Shown here: positions 16,096 to 24,923 of the stretch, piece by piece
Layout: each line of letters opens with the position of its first letter
Position numbering within the stretch: position 1 is the first letter of the stretch
Notes under the pieces: model-generated
The model's input: the letters and a program-made list of their open reading frames with translations, nothing else
What the model was told of the DNA's origin: nothing
The model's database searches: none
DNA from: Anaerolineales bacterium
GTDB lineage: Bacteria; Chloroflexota; Anaerolineae; Anaerolineales; Villigracilaceae
Direction: 5' to 3'
Assembly (NCBI GenBank): GCA_024710905.1
Contig: JANJTV010000048.1
Span: forward strand, 1-33,319
Length of the DNA: 33,319 nucleotides
Made by a program: the position numbers and the translations under genes

Positions 16096-16129
16096 ATGAA
16101 ATTTATCAAATACGGAAAGGCAGTAATTT

Positions 16130-17581
16130 ATGGAAATTATCAGCAATCTTTTTGTAGCGGGGGTGGGCAACCTGGTAGCCTACCTGGCGGCCCATGTGTT
16201 ATTGTGCCTGCTCCCGGCGTTTGTCATTGCCGGGGCCATGACGGCCCTGATTCCCAAAGAAACCGTGACGCGTTTCCTGGGTCGCAGCACCCAAAAATGG
16301 ATCTCTTACCCGGCTGCTGCTGCAGCGGGGTTTTTGCTGGCCGTTTGCTCGTGTACAGTCATCCCGCTATTTGCTGGGATCTATAAAAAAGGGGCCGGGC
16401 TGGGGCCAGCCATTACTTTCCTATTCATTGCGCCCGCCATCAATATCTTGGCCCTGGTTTATACAGGCAAGATGATTGGTATGGACCTGGCGATTGCCAG
16501 GGCGGTCTTGACCTTGACGTTTGGGGTTGGCATTGGCATCTTGATGGCGCTGATGTTTCACAGGGAAGACGCTTCCCATGACGCGGCAACAGATGTAATG
16601 TTTGCCGGGCAGGCTTCCATGCGACGTGCTGCCCTGGTGTTTTTGCTTGTGCTCACAGCCTTGCTGATTGCCGGAACCTTCCAATTAGATGTCTTGACCC
16701 GCACTTATGCTGAAATTTCCCTACCCATTCAGGGTGCGGATACCTTCCAGGGTTGGCTGACCGAGCTGGTGCCATTCGACCCGGCTAAAGGGGAAGAGGG
16801 GGTGACGGCTCAGGGCGCCTTGTTGATTGGGTTGCTTGCATTGATTGGGCTGGTGGCCTGGCATGGAATTGAGAATATTCACGAAGGGTTCACTGCCTGG
16901 ACGTGGATTGCAGCAGGCCTGACGGGCGTGACCCTGCTGATTGCTGCGCTGGGGATTATCCCTGTGGCGGGTGGGGTCACCCTGGCTATTACGGGCAAGT
17001 TCATTAGCGTTCTCCTCACGGTTGTTACCCTGGGTTGGATGCTGGTCACCCAACTGACCGAAGATGAAATACGTGATACGCTCTGGGAAACTTGGAAATT
17101 TGTCAAGCAGATTTTCCCGCTGCTGGTGGTTGGCGTGTTTGCGGTCGGGGTTATTCGTGAACTGATTCAGCCGGAGTGGATTCAGCGGCTGGCCGGGCAG
17201 AATACACTGCTTGGGAATTTCGTCGGTGTAGTCTTCGGCATCTTCATGTATTTCCCCACCCTGGTGGAAGTGCCAATCGCGCAGATGTTCCTGTCGTTGG
17301 GAATGCATCGCGGCCCGCTGCTAGCTTACCTGATTTCAGACCCCGAACTTAGCTTGCAAAGCATCCTGATTACGGCCAGCCTGATTGGCCGATTCAAGGC
17401 CTGGGTCTATGTAGGCTGGGTGGCCTTGTTCAGCACCCTGGCAGGCCTGCTTTACGGCGCTTGGGTGGATGGGGCCAGTCTGGGTTTGCTCGCGCTTGCC
17501 CTGATAAGTTTCATTGCACTTTTGTCGGCGGTTTCCTGGTGGTTCGACCACCGTAACACCCAATTTGTTGCTTCTCACTAA
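16130..17581 (+). CDS. arsP: ArsP-family permease (PF03773/DUF318), probable organoarsenical exporter
   Basis: 483 residues with about ten or more membrane helices. Characteristic motif 'LLAVCSCTVIPLFAGIYKKGAGLGPAITFLFIAPAIN' region at about 70-105, with Cys73 and Cys75. A second related half contains 'QIFPLLVVGVFAVGVIREL' and 'PTLVEVPIAQMFLSLGMHRGPLLAYLISDPELSLQSI'. This is the permease family of ArsP, known to export trivalent methylated or aromatic arsenicals. The position directly after an arsenite methyltransferase fits removal of methylarsenite made by ArsM. Other family members (YraQ-type) have undefined substrates, so the assignment depends on context. Start: ATG 16130 with GGAAAGG upstream. 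The next gene is 18 bp downstream, likely in the same operon. Confidence 0.82.
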   Translation: MEIISNLFVAGVGNLVAYLAAHVLLCLLPAFVIAGAMTALIPKETVTRFLGRSTQKWISYPAAAAAGFLLAVCSCTVIPLFAGIYKKGAGLGPAITFLFIAPAINILALVYTGKMIGMDLAIARAVLTLTFGVGIGILMALMFHREDASHDAATDVMFAGQASMRRAALVFLLVLTALLIAGTFQLDVLTRTYAEISLPIQGADTFQGWLTELVPFDPAKGEEGVTAQGALLIGLLALIGLVAWHGIENIHEGFTAWTWIAAGLTGVTLLIAALGIIPVAGGVTLAITGKFISVLLTVVTLGWMLVTQLTEDEIRDTLWETWKFVKQIFPLLVVGVFAVGVIRELIQPEWIQRLAGQNTLLGNFVGVVFGIFMYFPTLVEVPIAQMFLSLGMHRGPLLAYLISDPELSLQSILITASLIGRFKAWVYVGWVALFSTLAGLLYGAWVDGASLGLLALALISFIALLSAVSWWFDHRNTQFVASH

Positions 17582-17599
17582 CCCAAAAAGGAGTTACCC

Positions 17600-17851
17600 A
17601 TGCTAACTATTAAAGTACTCGGTTCTGGTTGTGCCAACTGCAAACGACTTGAGCAGATCGCCCGCAAGGTTGTCAGCGATATGGCGCTTGAAGCGCAGGT
17701 CATCAAGGTCACGGAGTACCAGGAGATCATGAAATACAACATTCTCTCCACGCCAGGCCTGGTCGTGAACGAAAAACTGGTCTCCAGCGGGCGTATCCCA
17801 TCCGCCGCGGAGGTGACCACCTGGCTGGCCAATGCGCTTGAAGCGGCATAA
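17600..17851 (+). CDS. Mini-thioredoxin/glutaredoxin-like redox protein
   Basis: 83 residues, cytoplasmic, beginning 'MLTIKVLGSGCANCKRLEQIA' with Cys11-x-x-Cys14, followed by 'STPGLVVNEKLVSSGRIPS', whose Thr-Pro is the cis-Pro loop of thioredoxin folds. It belongs to the small archaeal/bacterial thioredoxin_3 family (TM0996/MTH895-like), often found next to DUF318 permeases. It may reduce the arsenate reductase ArsC, or keep the permease cysteines or As-thiol species reduced; this is inferred from position. Ribosome site AAAAGGAG before ATG 17600. Confidence 0.88.
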   Translation: MLTIKVLGSGCANCKRLEQIARKVVSDMALEAQVIKVTEYQEIMKYNILSTPGLVVNEKLVSSGRIPSAAEVTTWLANALEAA

Positions 17852-17933
17852 CCTTAACCAATCCATAACATTTGCGCACCTGCCTGCAAGTAAAATTCTC
17901 ATTGATACAATGTATGATCATCAAGGAGAAAAA

Positions 17934-18335
17934 ATGAAAAAGGTCTTATTCTTATGCACTGGTAATTCCTGCCGCAGCCAGATGGCCGAGGCGATTGTTA
18001 ATGCCCACCTGGGTAAACACTGGGAAGCAGTAAGCGCCGGGACGAAGCCCGCCGGGTATACCCACCCGAAAGCGATTGCTGCGCTGGCCGAAATCGGCAT
18101 CCAGCACCAGGGGCGCTCGAAACTGGCAGATGAATTCCGTGCAACCGATTTCGACCTGGTAGTGACGGTCTGCGACTCGGCGGCAGAAGATTGTCCCCTC
18201 TGGCTGGGGAAGGGCAGGAAAGTGCACCATAGTTTCTTTGACCCCGCCAAAACGGATGACATGGACGATTTCCGCCGGGTGCGTGATGAGATTGCGGAAG
18301 TAATTCCCGAGATTTTGGCGGCCCATGCAGGTTGA
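17934..18335 (+). CDS. arsC: Arsenate reductase ArsC, low-molecular-weight phosphatase type
   Basis: 133 residues from ATG 17934, with AAGGAG directly upstream; the open frame back to 17832 overlaps the preceding gene and lacks family content. The P-loop 'FLCTGNSCRSQMAEA' is the CX5R motif (Cys8 to Arg14). 'VVTVCDSAAEDCPLW' supplies the resolving pair Cys80 and Cys87, and 'FFDPAKTDD' the acid loop. This is the thioredoxin-coupled ArsC of Staphylococcus type, which reduces arsenate to arsenite through a Cys8-Cys80-Cys87 disulfide cascade. The arsenite then goes to Acr3 or ArsM. It is 82 bp downstream of the mini-thioredoxin, and its end overlaps the next gene by 11 bp. A TACAAT at 17906-17911 may be a separate -10. 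Confidence 0.93.
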   Translation: MKKVLFLCTGNSCRSQMAEAIVNAHLGKHWEAVSAGTKPAGYTHPKAIAALAEIGIQHQGRSKLADEFRATDFDLVVTVCDSAAEDCPLWLGKGRKVHHSFFDPAKTDDMDDFRRVRDEIAEVIPEILAAHAG

Positions 18336-18627
18336 CCTGCTGTATTTCGACGATTGCCCCTCTTGGCGAACCGGTCTGGAAAACCTGGAAAGTGCCCTTC
18401 GGGAAGAAGGCCTGCAAGCTGAAATCCGCTTGGTGAATGTTGCCAGCGACTCTGAAGCCGCCCGCTTGAAATTCCTCGGCTCGCCGTCCTTCCAAATTAA
18501 CGGCTTGGATATGTGGCCGGAAGAGCGGGATGACTTTAAATTGAGTTGCCGGGTTTATGCCACCTCGCAGGGGATGCGCGGCAGCCCGACCATTGAAATG
18601 TTGCGCGAGAAATTGCGCATACAATAA
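18325..18627 (+). CDS. Small thioredoxin-fold protein of the arsenic cluster
   Basis: 100 residues. It begins '[21 protein letters not shown]', with a single Cys11 in the D-D-C-P position of thioredoxin-like folds. '[18 protein letters not shown]' contains a cis-Pro-type Ser-Pro. '[24 protein letters not shown]' follows. Similar short proteins are often annotated as thioredoxin-family or alkylmercury-lyase-like near metal-resistance genes; their reaction is not established. The start overlaps the arsC stop by 11 bp, suggesting translational coupling. It probably handles thiol or metalloid chemistry together with ArsC and Acr3. Confidence 0.7.
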   Translation: MQVDLLYFDDCPSWRTGLENLESALREEGLQAEIRLVNVASDSEAARLKFLGSPSFQINGLDMWPEERDDFKLSCRVYATSQGMRGSPTIEMLREKLRIQ

Positions 18628-18641
18628 CCCATGGAGGATTT

Positions 18642-19766
18642 ATGACTGAAACCAGTACCATTAAAAAATTATCCTTCCTCGATCGCTACCTGACCTTGTG
18701 GATTTTTGTTGCCATGGCATTCGGCGTGTTGATCGGCTTCGCTTTCCCTGCGGGCGTTTCTCAATTCAACGAGGCCGTTTCCATCGGGACGACCAACATC
18801 CCCATTGCGATCGGTTTAATCCTGATGATGTATCCCCCGCTGGCAAAAGTGCATTATGAAGAGTTGGGGGATGTCTTCCGTAACTGGAAGATTCTCGGCC
18901 TGTCGCTGTTGCAAAACTGGGTTATTGGCCCGGTGCTGATGTTTGGGCTGGCGGTGCTCTTCCTGCGCGACTACCCTGAATATTTTACCGGTCTGATCCT
19001 GATCGGGCTGGCAAGGTGTATTGCCATGGTCATTGTCTGGAACGAACTGGCGCATGGCGATAACGAATATGCGGCCGGGTTGGTGGCGTTTAACAGCGTC
19101 TTCCAGGTTTTGTTTTACAGCGTATATGCCTATGTCTTTATCACTGTCCTGCCAACTTGGTTTGGGTTGACCGGCTCGGTGGTCGAAATTACCATCGGGC
19201 AAATTGCAGAGAGTGTTTTTATCTATCTGGGAATTCCGTTTATCGCCGGATTCCTGACGCGCTTCATCCTGATTCAGGTCAAGAGCAAGGAATGGTACGC
19301 CAAAGTGTTCATCCCTAAAATTAGCCCGCTGACCCTGATCGCCCTGTTGTTCACCATTGTGGTCATGTTCTCGCTCAAAGGCGACCTGATCGTGGAACTG
19401 CCGCTGGATGTGGTGCGGATTGCGATTCCCTTGCTGGTGTATTTTGTTGTGATGTTCCTGGTCAGTTTTATCATGGGCAAAGCCATTGGCGCGGACTATT
19501 CGAAAACCACCACACTTTCCTTTACGGCAGCCAGTAACAATTTTGAACTGGCGATAGCTGTCGCGGTGGGCGTGTTTGGCCTGCGATCCGGGGCGGCTTT
19601 TGCGGCAGTGATTGGCCCCCTGGTGGAAGTTCCGGTCATGATCGGGCTGGTCAATGTGGCTTTCGGGCTGCAAAAGAAATGGTTCAAGGGTGAGGTCTCA
19701 TCTGCTCCGGAAATGCTGGTGGCGGCTAAGGAAGCCTGCCCGCCGGATGAAAAACTAATCAAGTAA
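18642..19766 (+). CDS. acr3: Acr3-family arsenite efflux transporter
   Basis: 374 residues and about ten membrane helices. Conserved Acr3 features: '[24 protein letters not shown]' with the essential Cys at 126, '[18 protein letters not shown]', '[24 protein letters not shown]', and '[17 protein letters not shown]' with the conserved Glu. It expels arsenite produced by ArsC, driven by the proton gradient. Start: ATG 18642 with GGAGG upstream, 14 bp after the previous gene. It is the last gene of the arsenic run, and a terminator hairpin lies 24 bp downstream. Confidence 0.95.
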   Translation: MTETSTIKKLSFLDRYLTLWIFVAMAFGVLIGFAFPAGVSQFNEAVSIGTTNIPIAIGLILMMYPPLAKVHYEELGDVFRNWKILGLSLLQNWVIGPVLMFGLAVLFLRDYPEYFTGLILIGLARCIAMVIVWNELAHGDNEYAAGLVAFNSVFQVLFYSVYAYVFITVLPTWFGLTGSVVEITIGQIAESVFIYLGIPFIAGFLTRFILIQVKSKEWYAKVFIPKISPLTLIALLFTIVVMFSLKGDLIVELPLDVVRIAIPLLVYFVVMFLVSFIMGKAIGADYSKTTTLSFTAASNNFELAIAVAVGVFGLRSGAAFAAVIGPLVEVPVMIGLVNVAFGLQKKWFKGEVSSAPEMLVAAKEACPPDEKLIK

Positions 19767-19790
19767 GTTTTATCAAGCCTTTACCAGTTG

Positions 19791-19816
19791 TTAACGCCCC
19801 TGAAAAGGGGCGTTAA
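19791..19816 (+). terminator. Terminator-like hairpin after acr3
   Basis: TTAACGCCCC (19791-19800), loop TGAAAA, GGGGCGTTAA (19807-19816): perfect 10-bp stem, followed by a weak TCATTT tail. Confidence 0.7.
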
Positions 19817-19871
19817 TCATTTAAGCCTACACTTGCAACGTACAGGAAATTAAATCAGGAGGTATTGGAAG

Positions 19872-19961
19872 ATGGAAGTGACCCTTGCCCTATTGATTGT
19901 TTTGTTCTTTGTGGTGGTCCTTTTGGATGCTCATCAGAAGAACAGGCGGGATGTCGTTTAA
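19872..19961 (+). CDS. 29-residue single-span membrane mini-protein
   Basis: ATG 19872 to TAA 19961 encodes a peptide starting MEVTLALLIVLFFVVVLLD and ending in a polar, basic tail (AHQKNRRDVV). It is therefore a membrane helix with an acidic start and positively charged C-terminus. A very strong ribosome site, CAGGAGGT, ends 8 nt before the ATG. It lies between the acr3 terminator and the pstS1 promoter. I recognise no family. The excellent Shine-Dalgarno site and clean hydrophobic/charged layout argue for a real gene. Small proteins of this shape often bind and tune membrane transporters or sensors; a link to Pst or PhoR would be a guess. Confidence 0.6.
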   Translation: MEVTLALLIVLFFVVVLLDAHQKNRRDVV

Positions 19962-19962
19962 T

Positions 19963-20001
19963 TTAACAAAACGTTAAACGGGAATTCCATTGTCCTTAAC
20001 A
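19963..20001 (+). promoter_or_regulatory. Candidate Pho box upstream of pstS1 (four phased hexamers)
   Basis: TTAACA (19963), TTAAAC (19974), TTCCAT (19985) and TTAACA (19996), each exactly 11 bp apart. A TAAATT (20011-20016), 9 bp after the last repeat, is a possible -10. Equivalent repeats precede phoB and lie between pstB2 and pstS2. Confidence 0.6.
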
Positions 20002-20061
20002 ACCGACTGGTAAATTTACCCTGTACAACCAATATCCATAATCAAACAGGAGAGAAAAGAA

Positions 20062-21111
20062 ATGCGTAATAAGTTGTTTGCCCTTTTGGCCGTTCTGGTA
20101 GCCGCCAGCATGATCCTGGCTGCCTGCGCGCCTGCCGCCCCTGTGGCCACCGAGGAAGCCCCGGCTTCCAGTGATGCTGCTTCCTCCGAAGTTGCCCCTA
20201 GCAGCGAGGAAGTTGTTGCTGATCCGATGGACATGTACCTGCCTGATGCCGTCTCTGGTGACATCATCACTGCTGGCTCTTCCACGGTTTTCCCGCTCAC
20301 CGAACGCATGAAACAGCGCTTCGAAGAGGAAGGTTTTGGCGGCAACCTGACGGTAGACAGCATTGGTTCCGGCGCTGGCATTGAACGCTTCTGCGTGGCT
20401 GGCGAATCTGACATTGCCAATTCGTCCCGCGCCATCCGCGACACCGAAGTGGAATCCTGCAAAGCCATTGGGCGCGATGTTGACCAGGCTGGTTTCCTGG
20501 TTGGTATTGATGCCCTGGCAGTTGTGGTCAGCAGCGAAAACGATTTCGTGACCGATGTGACCATTGCCGAACTGGCCCTGATTTATTCAACCGCCGAACT
20601 GTGGTCTGACGTTCGCCCCGAATGGCCTGCCGAACCGATCCAGCGCTTCAGCCCTGGCACTGACTCTGGCACATTTGACTACTTCGTTGAAGCCATCATG
20701 GAAGAGGCTTTGGGCGATACCGGCGGGGAAGCCATCCTGAACTCCACCAACACCCAGTTCTCTGAAGATGACAACGTCCTGGTGCAGGGTGTCCAGGGTT
20801 CACCCTATGCGATTGGGTACTTTGGCTATGCCTACTTCCAGGAAAATGCCGCGACTTTGAAGGCGGTTTCCGTTGAAGGCGTTGCCCCGACCGCTGAAAC
20901 AGCTGAATCTGGTGAATACCCGATCTCCCGCCCGCTGTTCATCTACAGCTCCCCGGCCATTATGCAGGAAAAGCCCCAGGTTGCTGCTTTCATCTACTTC
21001 TACATCACCAATGTGGCTGATGAGATCCTGGATGTGGGTTACTTCCCTGTCAGCGATGCAGTTGCCCAGGAAAACCTGGATGCCTGGCTGACTGCCATGG
21101 GCCTGCAGTAG
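20062..21111 (+). CDS. pstS: Phosphate ABC transporter substrate-binding lipoprotein PstS (copy 1)
   Basis: 349 residues. Lipoprotein signal with lipobox LAAC (Cys22), then a Ser/Ala/Glu-rich spacer. The binding domain has 'AGSSTVFPLTERM', 'DSIGSGAGIERFCVAGESDIANSSRAI', 'VGIDALAVVVSS' and 'FSPGTDSGTFDYFVEAIM', the phosphate-contacting Ser/Thr/Asp signatures of PstS. It captures phosphate outside the membrane and delivers it to PstCA. AGGAGAG precedes ATG 20062. First gene of pstSCAB-phoU, under the phased TTAACA repeats. An intercistronic hairpin follows, which may keep pstS mRNA more abundant than the rest. Confidence 0.95.
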   Translation: MRNKLFALLAVLVAASMILAACAPAAPVATEEAPASSDAASSEVAPSSEEVVADPMDMYLPDAVSGDIITAGSSTVFPLTERMKQRFEEEGFGGNLTVDSIGSGAGIERFCVAGESDIANSSRAIRDTEVESCKAIGRDVDQAGFLVGIDALAVVVSSENDFVTDVTIAELALIYSTAELWSDVRPEWPAEPIQRFSPGTDSGTFDYFVEAIMEEALGDTGGEAILNSTNTQFSEDDNVLVQGVQGSPYAIGYFGYAYFQENAATLKAVSVEGVAPTAETAESGEYPISRPLFIYSSPAIMQEKPQVAAFIYFYITNVADEILDVGYFPVSDAVAQENLDAWLTAMGLQ

Positions 21112-21139
21112 TTCATTTCTTGTAAGTATGAGTGGAATT

Positions 21140-21173
21140 ATCCTTCCCCTTCGCACCGTTGAAGGGGAAGGAT
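21140..21173 (+). other. Intercistronic 13-bp hairpin between pstS1 and pstC1
   Basis: ATCCTTCCCCTTC (21140-21152), 8-nt loop, GAAGGGGAAGGAT (21161-21173). No T-run follows, so it is more likely a 3' mRNA-stabilising or partial-termination structure than a full terminator. It would favour pstS over pstC. Confidence 0.7.
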
Positions 21174-21196
21174 GACCTGTCTCAAAGGAGTTCTCG

Positions 21197-22132
21197 ATGA
21201 CGGATGAAAACCATATGAAACATCCAACTGGCTACAATCTCAAGCGCCGTATTCGCCCCACAGAAACCCTGATCCAGACCCTGCTGTTTGCCAGTGGTGT
21301 CTTCTCCATTTTTATTACGCTGGGCATCGTGTACGAACTTGGCAAAGAATCCCTCCTGTTTTTCCAAATGCCAGGTGTTAGTATCATTGATACGCTTACC
21401 ACCTTTGAATGGAAGCCGCAAATTGGTAAATTTGGCATCTGGCCGCTGGTGACATCCACCTTTATGACCAGCCTGATTGCCCTGGCTATCGCCATTCCAT
21501 TGGGCCTGTCTGTAGCAATTTACCTGAGTGAATACGCCTCGCCCAAAGTGCGCGGTGTGCTGAAACCTGTCCTGGAGATCCTGGCTGGTATCCCAACCAT
21601 TGTGTACGGATATTTTGCACTGACGTTTATGACCCCGCTGTTGCGCAGTATCTTCGGCAGTGATGTTGTGCAAATCTACAATACGGCCTCGGCTGGGTTG
21701 GTAATGGGCATCCTGATCCTGCCCCTGATTACCTCCATGAGCGAAGATTCCTTAACTGCGGTGCCGCGATCGCTACGGGAAGCGGCTTATGGGTTGGGGG
21801 CCACCAAACTTGAAGTTGCTGTGCAGGTTGTGTTGCCTGCGGCTCTGTCTGGGATTGCTGCTGCCATCATTATCGGCGCCAGCCGCGCCATTGGCGAGAC
21901 AATGATCGTGGCCCTGGCTGCGGGGGCTGGCCCAAACTTTACGTTTAACCCTTTCCAGGGGGCCGAAACCATTACCGGGCACATCGTCCGTATATCGGGT
22001 GGTGACCTGTCCTATGACACGGTGGATTACAACAGCATTTTTGCGCTCGGCTTGCTGTTATTTTTTATCACGCTGATCCTTAATATCATCAGCCAGCGGG
22101 TTGTGCGCCGTTTCCGTGAGGTGTACGAATGA
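21197..22132 (+). CDS. pstC: Phosphate ABC transporter permease PstC (copy 1)
   Basis: 311 residues, six membrane helices. The permease core shows 'PLVTSTFMTSLIALAIAIPLGLSVAIYLSEYA', 'VLEILAGIPTIVYGYFAL', and the EAA-type loop 'VPRSLREAAYGLGATKLEVAVQVVLPAALSGIAAAIIIGASRAIGET' region that docks on PstB. Ribosome site AAAGGAG before ATG 21197. The stop overlaps the pstA start by 4 bp (ATGA), showing translational coupling. Confidence 0.95.
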   Translation: MTDENHMKHPTGYNLKRRIRPTETLIQTLLFASGVFSIFITLGIVYELGKESLLFFQMPGVSIIDTLTTFEWKPQIGKFGIWPLVTSTFMTSLIALAIAIPLGLSVAIYLSEYASPKVRGVLKPVLEILAGIPTIVYGYFALTFMTPLLRSIFGSDVVQIYNTASAGLVMGILILPLITSMSEDSLTAVPRSLREAAYGLGATKLEVAVQVVLPAALSGIAAAIIIGASRAIGETMIVALAAGAGPNFTFNPFQGAETITGHIVRISGGDLSYDTVDYNSIFALGLLLFFITLILNIISQRVVRRFREVYE

Positions 22133-23391
22133 GCCACGAGAACAATATCCCTGTCCGTTCCTGGCAGACTGACGACACGGCAGACAATCTCCAAGGCCGC
22201 CATCGTGCCGGGCTGGTCTGGCATTTTGTTTTCCAGGCCTCCACGTTGGTGGGCATCCTGGCGCTGGTGGCTTTACTCCTGAACATCGTTGATGGCGCGT
22301 TTGGATATGCCGTCCTGGATTATCGTGTCGACCCCAAAAGCCTCGCCGTCAATGGCGTGCTCCTGGAAGACCAGAGCAAGGAGCAATTAATTTCCCTGCT
22401 GCAGAATAATTTATCCAGCGGTGCGTTTAATAAGCTAGAGCGCGACCAGCCATTTGCTGAACGCTCCACCGAGAATATTTACCAATTGGTCGCTGAACGC
22501 ATCATTCGTTACAACGTCCAAATAACCTGGAGCTTATGGGACTCGTTGACCCGTGCCGATGAGATTAAAGCCATTGCGGCAAATGAGTACCCGACAGATG
22601 AATTACGCTTCATCAACTGGCTGAATACAGATTTTGTCACCAGACCGCAATCGAGCGAAGCGCTTACGGCTGGCATCCGCACGGCAATTCTTGGCTCCCT
22701 GTTTACAATCCTGATTACGGTTTTATTCGCCTTCCCGGTGGGAGTTGGCGCAGCCATTTATCTTGAAGAGTATGCCAGCGACAACTGGCTCAATCGCATC
22801 ATCCAGACCAACATTAATAACCTGGCGGGTGTGCCTTCTATTGTATATGGCATTCTTGGGCTGGCTATTTTTGTGCGCGCGCTGGAACCAATCACCAGCG
22901 GTGAGTTTCTGGGGAACGTGGATCCAACCACAGCCAATGGCCGGACGATTTTATCCGCCGGGCTCACCCTGGGCTTGCTCGTGCTTCCGATCATTATCAT
23001 CAACGCCCAGGAGGCCATACGCGCTGTGCCACAGAGCCTGCGCAAGGCCAGCTATGGCATTGGCGCCACCAAATGGCAGACGGTTTGGTTTCACGTCCTA
23101 CCCAATGCAATGCCAGGCATCCTGACAGGGACAATCCTGGCGGTTTCGCGTGCCATCGGCGAGACAGCTCCCTTGGTGGTGATTGGGGCTTCTACCGCCA
23201 TCAGTTTTGACCCAACCGGCCCGTTCTCCAAATTCACCACCTTGCCCATCCAAATCTACCAATGGACGGCACGTCCGCAGCCTGAGTTTCGCAGCATTGC
23301 GGCTGCCACCATCCTGGTTTTACTTACTTTGCTGTTGACCCTCAATGCCAGCGCCATTATGTTGCGCAACCGATTTAGCAGGAGATGGTAA
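22129..23391 (+). CDS. pstA: Phosphate ABC transporter permease PstA (copy 1), long form
   Basis: 420 residues, against 287 for the second copy here. The extra length is an extracytoplasmic insert of about 100 residues (roughly 65-175) between the first membrane helix and the permease core. The core has '[41 protein letters not shown]' in pieces, and '[32 protein letters not shown]', the PstB-docking loop. The insert has no recognisable fold and could interact with PstS or another envelope protein. ATG 22129 overlaps the pstC stop; pstB follows 4 bp after the stop. Confidence 0.93.
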   Translation: MSHENNIPVRSWQTDDTADNLQGRHRAGLVWHFVFQASTLVGILALVALLLNIVDGAFGYAVLDYRVDPKSLAVNGVLLEDQSKEQLISLLQNNLSSGAFNKLERDQPFAERSTENIYQLVAERIIRYNVQITWSLWDSLTRADEIKAIAANEYPTDELRFINWLNTDFVTRPQSSEALTAGIRTAILGSLFTILITVLFAFPVGVGAAIYLEEYASDNWLNRIIQTNINNLAGVPSIVYGILGLAIFVRALEPITSGEFLGNVDPTTANGRTILSAGLTLGLLVLPIIIINAQEAIRAVPQSLRKASYGIGATKWQTVWFHVLPNAMPGILTGTILAVSRAIGETAPLVVIGASTAISFDPTGPFSKFTTLPIQIYQWTARPQPEFRSIAAATILVLLTLLLTLNASAIMLRNRFSRRW

Positions 23392-23395
23392 CCCC

Positions 23396-24172
23396 ATGAC
23401 CGACAATAATTACGTTTTACAAACCCGCGACCTGGGCATCTATTACGGAGATTTCAAAGCCGTTACAGATGTCAATATCAACATTGAGCGCAACAAGATT
23501 ACCGCCATTATTGGTCCGTCCGGTTGTGGCAAAAGCACCTTGCTGCGTTCCTTTAACCGCATGAATGAATTGTATGCAGGAACCCATATAGATGGCGAAA
23601 TCCTTTTTGAAGGGCAAAATCTGTACGATGGTTCCATAGACCCGGTGGAGGTCCGTTACCGCATTGGCATGGTTTTCCAGAAGCCAAATCCTTTTCCCAA
23701 ATCCATTTACGAAAACATCGCCTGGGGAGCACGGATTCATGGTTACAAAGGTGACATGGACGAATTGGTCGAAAATTCGCTGCGTAAAGCTGCGCTTTGG
23801 GATGAAGTCAAGGATAAACTTAAACAAAGCGGCCTGGCTATTTCAGGCGGTCAGCAACAACGTCTTTGCATTGCCCGCGCCATAGCAGTTGAGCCCCAGG
23901 TAATCCTGATGGATGAACCGGCTTCGGCTCTCGATCCGATTTCCACCTTGCGTATTGAAGAACTGATGCAGGAACTCAAACAAAACTATACCATTGTGAT
24001 TGTGACTCACAACATGCAGCAAGCCGCGCGCGTTTCTGACTACACAGCCATGATGATGCTTTACGAAGAGACACGGTCGGGTACGGTCATTGAATACGAT
24101 AAAACCGACAAGATCTTCACCAACCCGTCTGACAAACGCACTGAAGATTACGTTACCGGCCGCTTTGGTTAA
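23396..24172 (+). CDS. pstB: Phosphate ABC transporter ATPase PstB (copy 1, canonical)
   Basis: 258 residues from ATG 23396; the frame also runs back into pstA but without family content. All ABC motifs are canonical: Walker A 'GPSGCGKST', Q-loop '[18 protein letters not shown]', signature '[13 protein letters not shown]', Walker B '[13 protein letters not shown]', H-loop '[11 protein letters not shown]'. It hydrolyses ATP to drive phosphate import through PstCA. The AGGAG at 23380-23384 is within the end of pstA. phoU starts 17 bp downstream. Confidence 0.96.
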   Translation: MTDNNYVLQTRDLGIYYGDFKAVTDVNINIERNKITAIIGPSGCGKSTLLRSFNRMNELYAGTHIDGEILFEGQNLYDGSIDPVEVRYRIGMVFQKPNPFPKSIYENIAWGARIHGYKGDMDELVENSLRKAALWDEVKDKLKQSGLAISGGQQQRLCIARAIAVEPQVILMDEPASALDPISTLRIEELMQELKQNYTIVIVTHNMQQAARVSDYTAMMMLYEETRSGTVIEYDKTDKIFTNPSDKRTEDYVTGRFG

Positions 24173-24189
24173 GCCAAGAGGAGAAGATT

Positions 24190-24876
24190 ATGGTTCGAAA
24201 AACCTTTGAAAATGAGATTCAACAACTCAAGGATGAAATCCTGCTCCTTGGGAGCATGGTGGAGCAGGCCACGCTGGATGCGGTCGAGGCCTTAAAGAAG
24301 CGTGACTTGGCCTGGTCGGAGCGCCTGATCATTGAAGATAAAAAAATCAACCAGAAGCGTTTTGACCTGGAAAACCGTGTGATGGTCTTGATTGCCACCC
24401 AGCAGCCCATGGCTCGCGACCTGCGTGTGATTGCCTCCATTTTGGAAGTCATCAGCGAATTGGAACGTATGGGCGATTACGCCAAGGGCATTGCTGTGAT
24501 TAATCTCCGCATGGGGGAACAGCCCTTGCTCAAGCCGCTGGTGGATATTCCCCGTATGGCCATAAAGGGTGTGGATATGCTTCACCGGGCATTGACCTCG
24601 TTTGTTACTGAAGACTTGGAGGTGGCTCGCGCCCTGCCCAAGGAAGATGATGAAGTGGACGAACTGTACACCCAGGTTTACAGGGAACTGGTCACGTACA
24701 TCATGGCAGACCCATCCAGCATTGAAAGAGCCAACTACCTTCTCTGGGCGGCCCATAACTTGGAACGCCTGGCTGACCGCGTGACCAATATCTGCGAGCG
24801 GACGGTCTTTGTGGTAACGGGCGAATACAAAGAAACACGCACTTCCTTCGATGAAATGGGCGAAGGGCGGGAATAA
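24190..24876 (+). CDS. phoU: Phosphate signalling complex regulator PhoU (copy 1)
   Basis: 228 residues, all-helical, with two PhoU three-helix repeats. Each carries the metal-binding E/DxxxD-type motif: 'ISELERMGDYAKGI' in the first, 'AAHNLERLADRVTNICE' in the second. PhoU links the Pst transporter to PhoR, shutting down both kinase signalling and uptake when phosphate is plentiful. AGAGGAGA precedes ATG 24190. The protein is closely similar along its length to the second PhoU at 29196, marking a duplication. Last gene of the operon; a bidirectional terminator follows. Confidence 0.95.
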   Translation: MVRKTFENEIQQLKDEILLLGSMVEQATLDAVEALKKRDLAWSERLIIEDKKINQKRFDLENRVMVLIATQQPMARDLRVIASILEVISELERMGDYAKGIAVINLRMGEQPLLKPLVDIPRMAIKGVDMLHRALTSFVTEDLEVARALPKEDDEVDELYTQVYRELVTYIMADPSSIERANYLLWAAHNLERLADRVTNICERTVFVVTGEYKETRTSFDEMGEGRE

Positions 24877-24892
24877 GCAATCTGGTAAAAGA

Positions 24893-24922
24893 AAAAACGG
24901 GCGAAGCAATTCGCCTGTTTTT
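24893..24922. terminator. Bidirectional terminator between phoU1 and pstB2
   Basis: AAAAACGGGCGAA (24893-24905), loop GCAA, TTCGCCTGTTTTT (24910-24922): 13-bp stem with one G-T pair and A/T flanks. It serves phoU1 from the left and pstB2 from the right. Confidence 0.88.
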
Positions 24923-24923
24923 G

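Noticed and set aside
16096..16386. 96-codon frame overlapping the start of arsP
   Set aside because: It is in another frame of a clear membrane permease gene and shows no family features.
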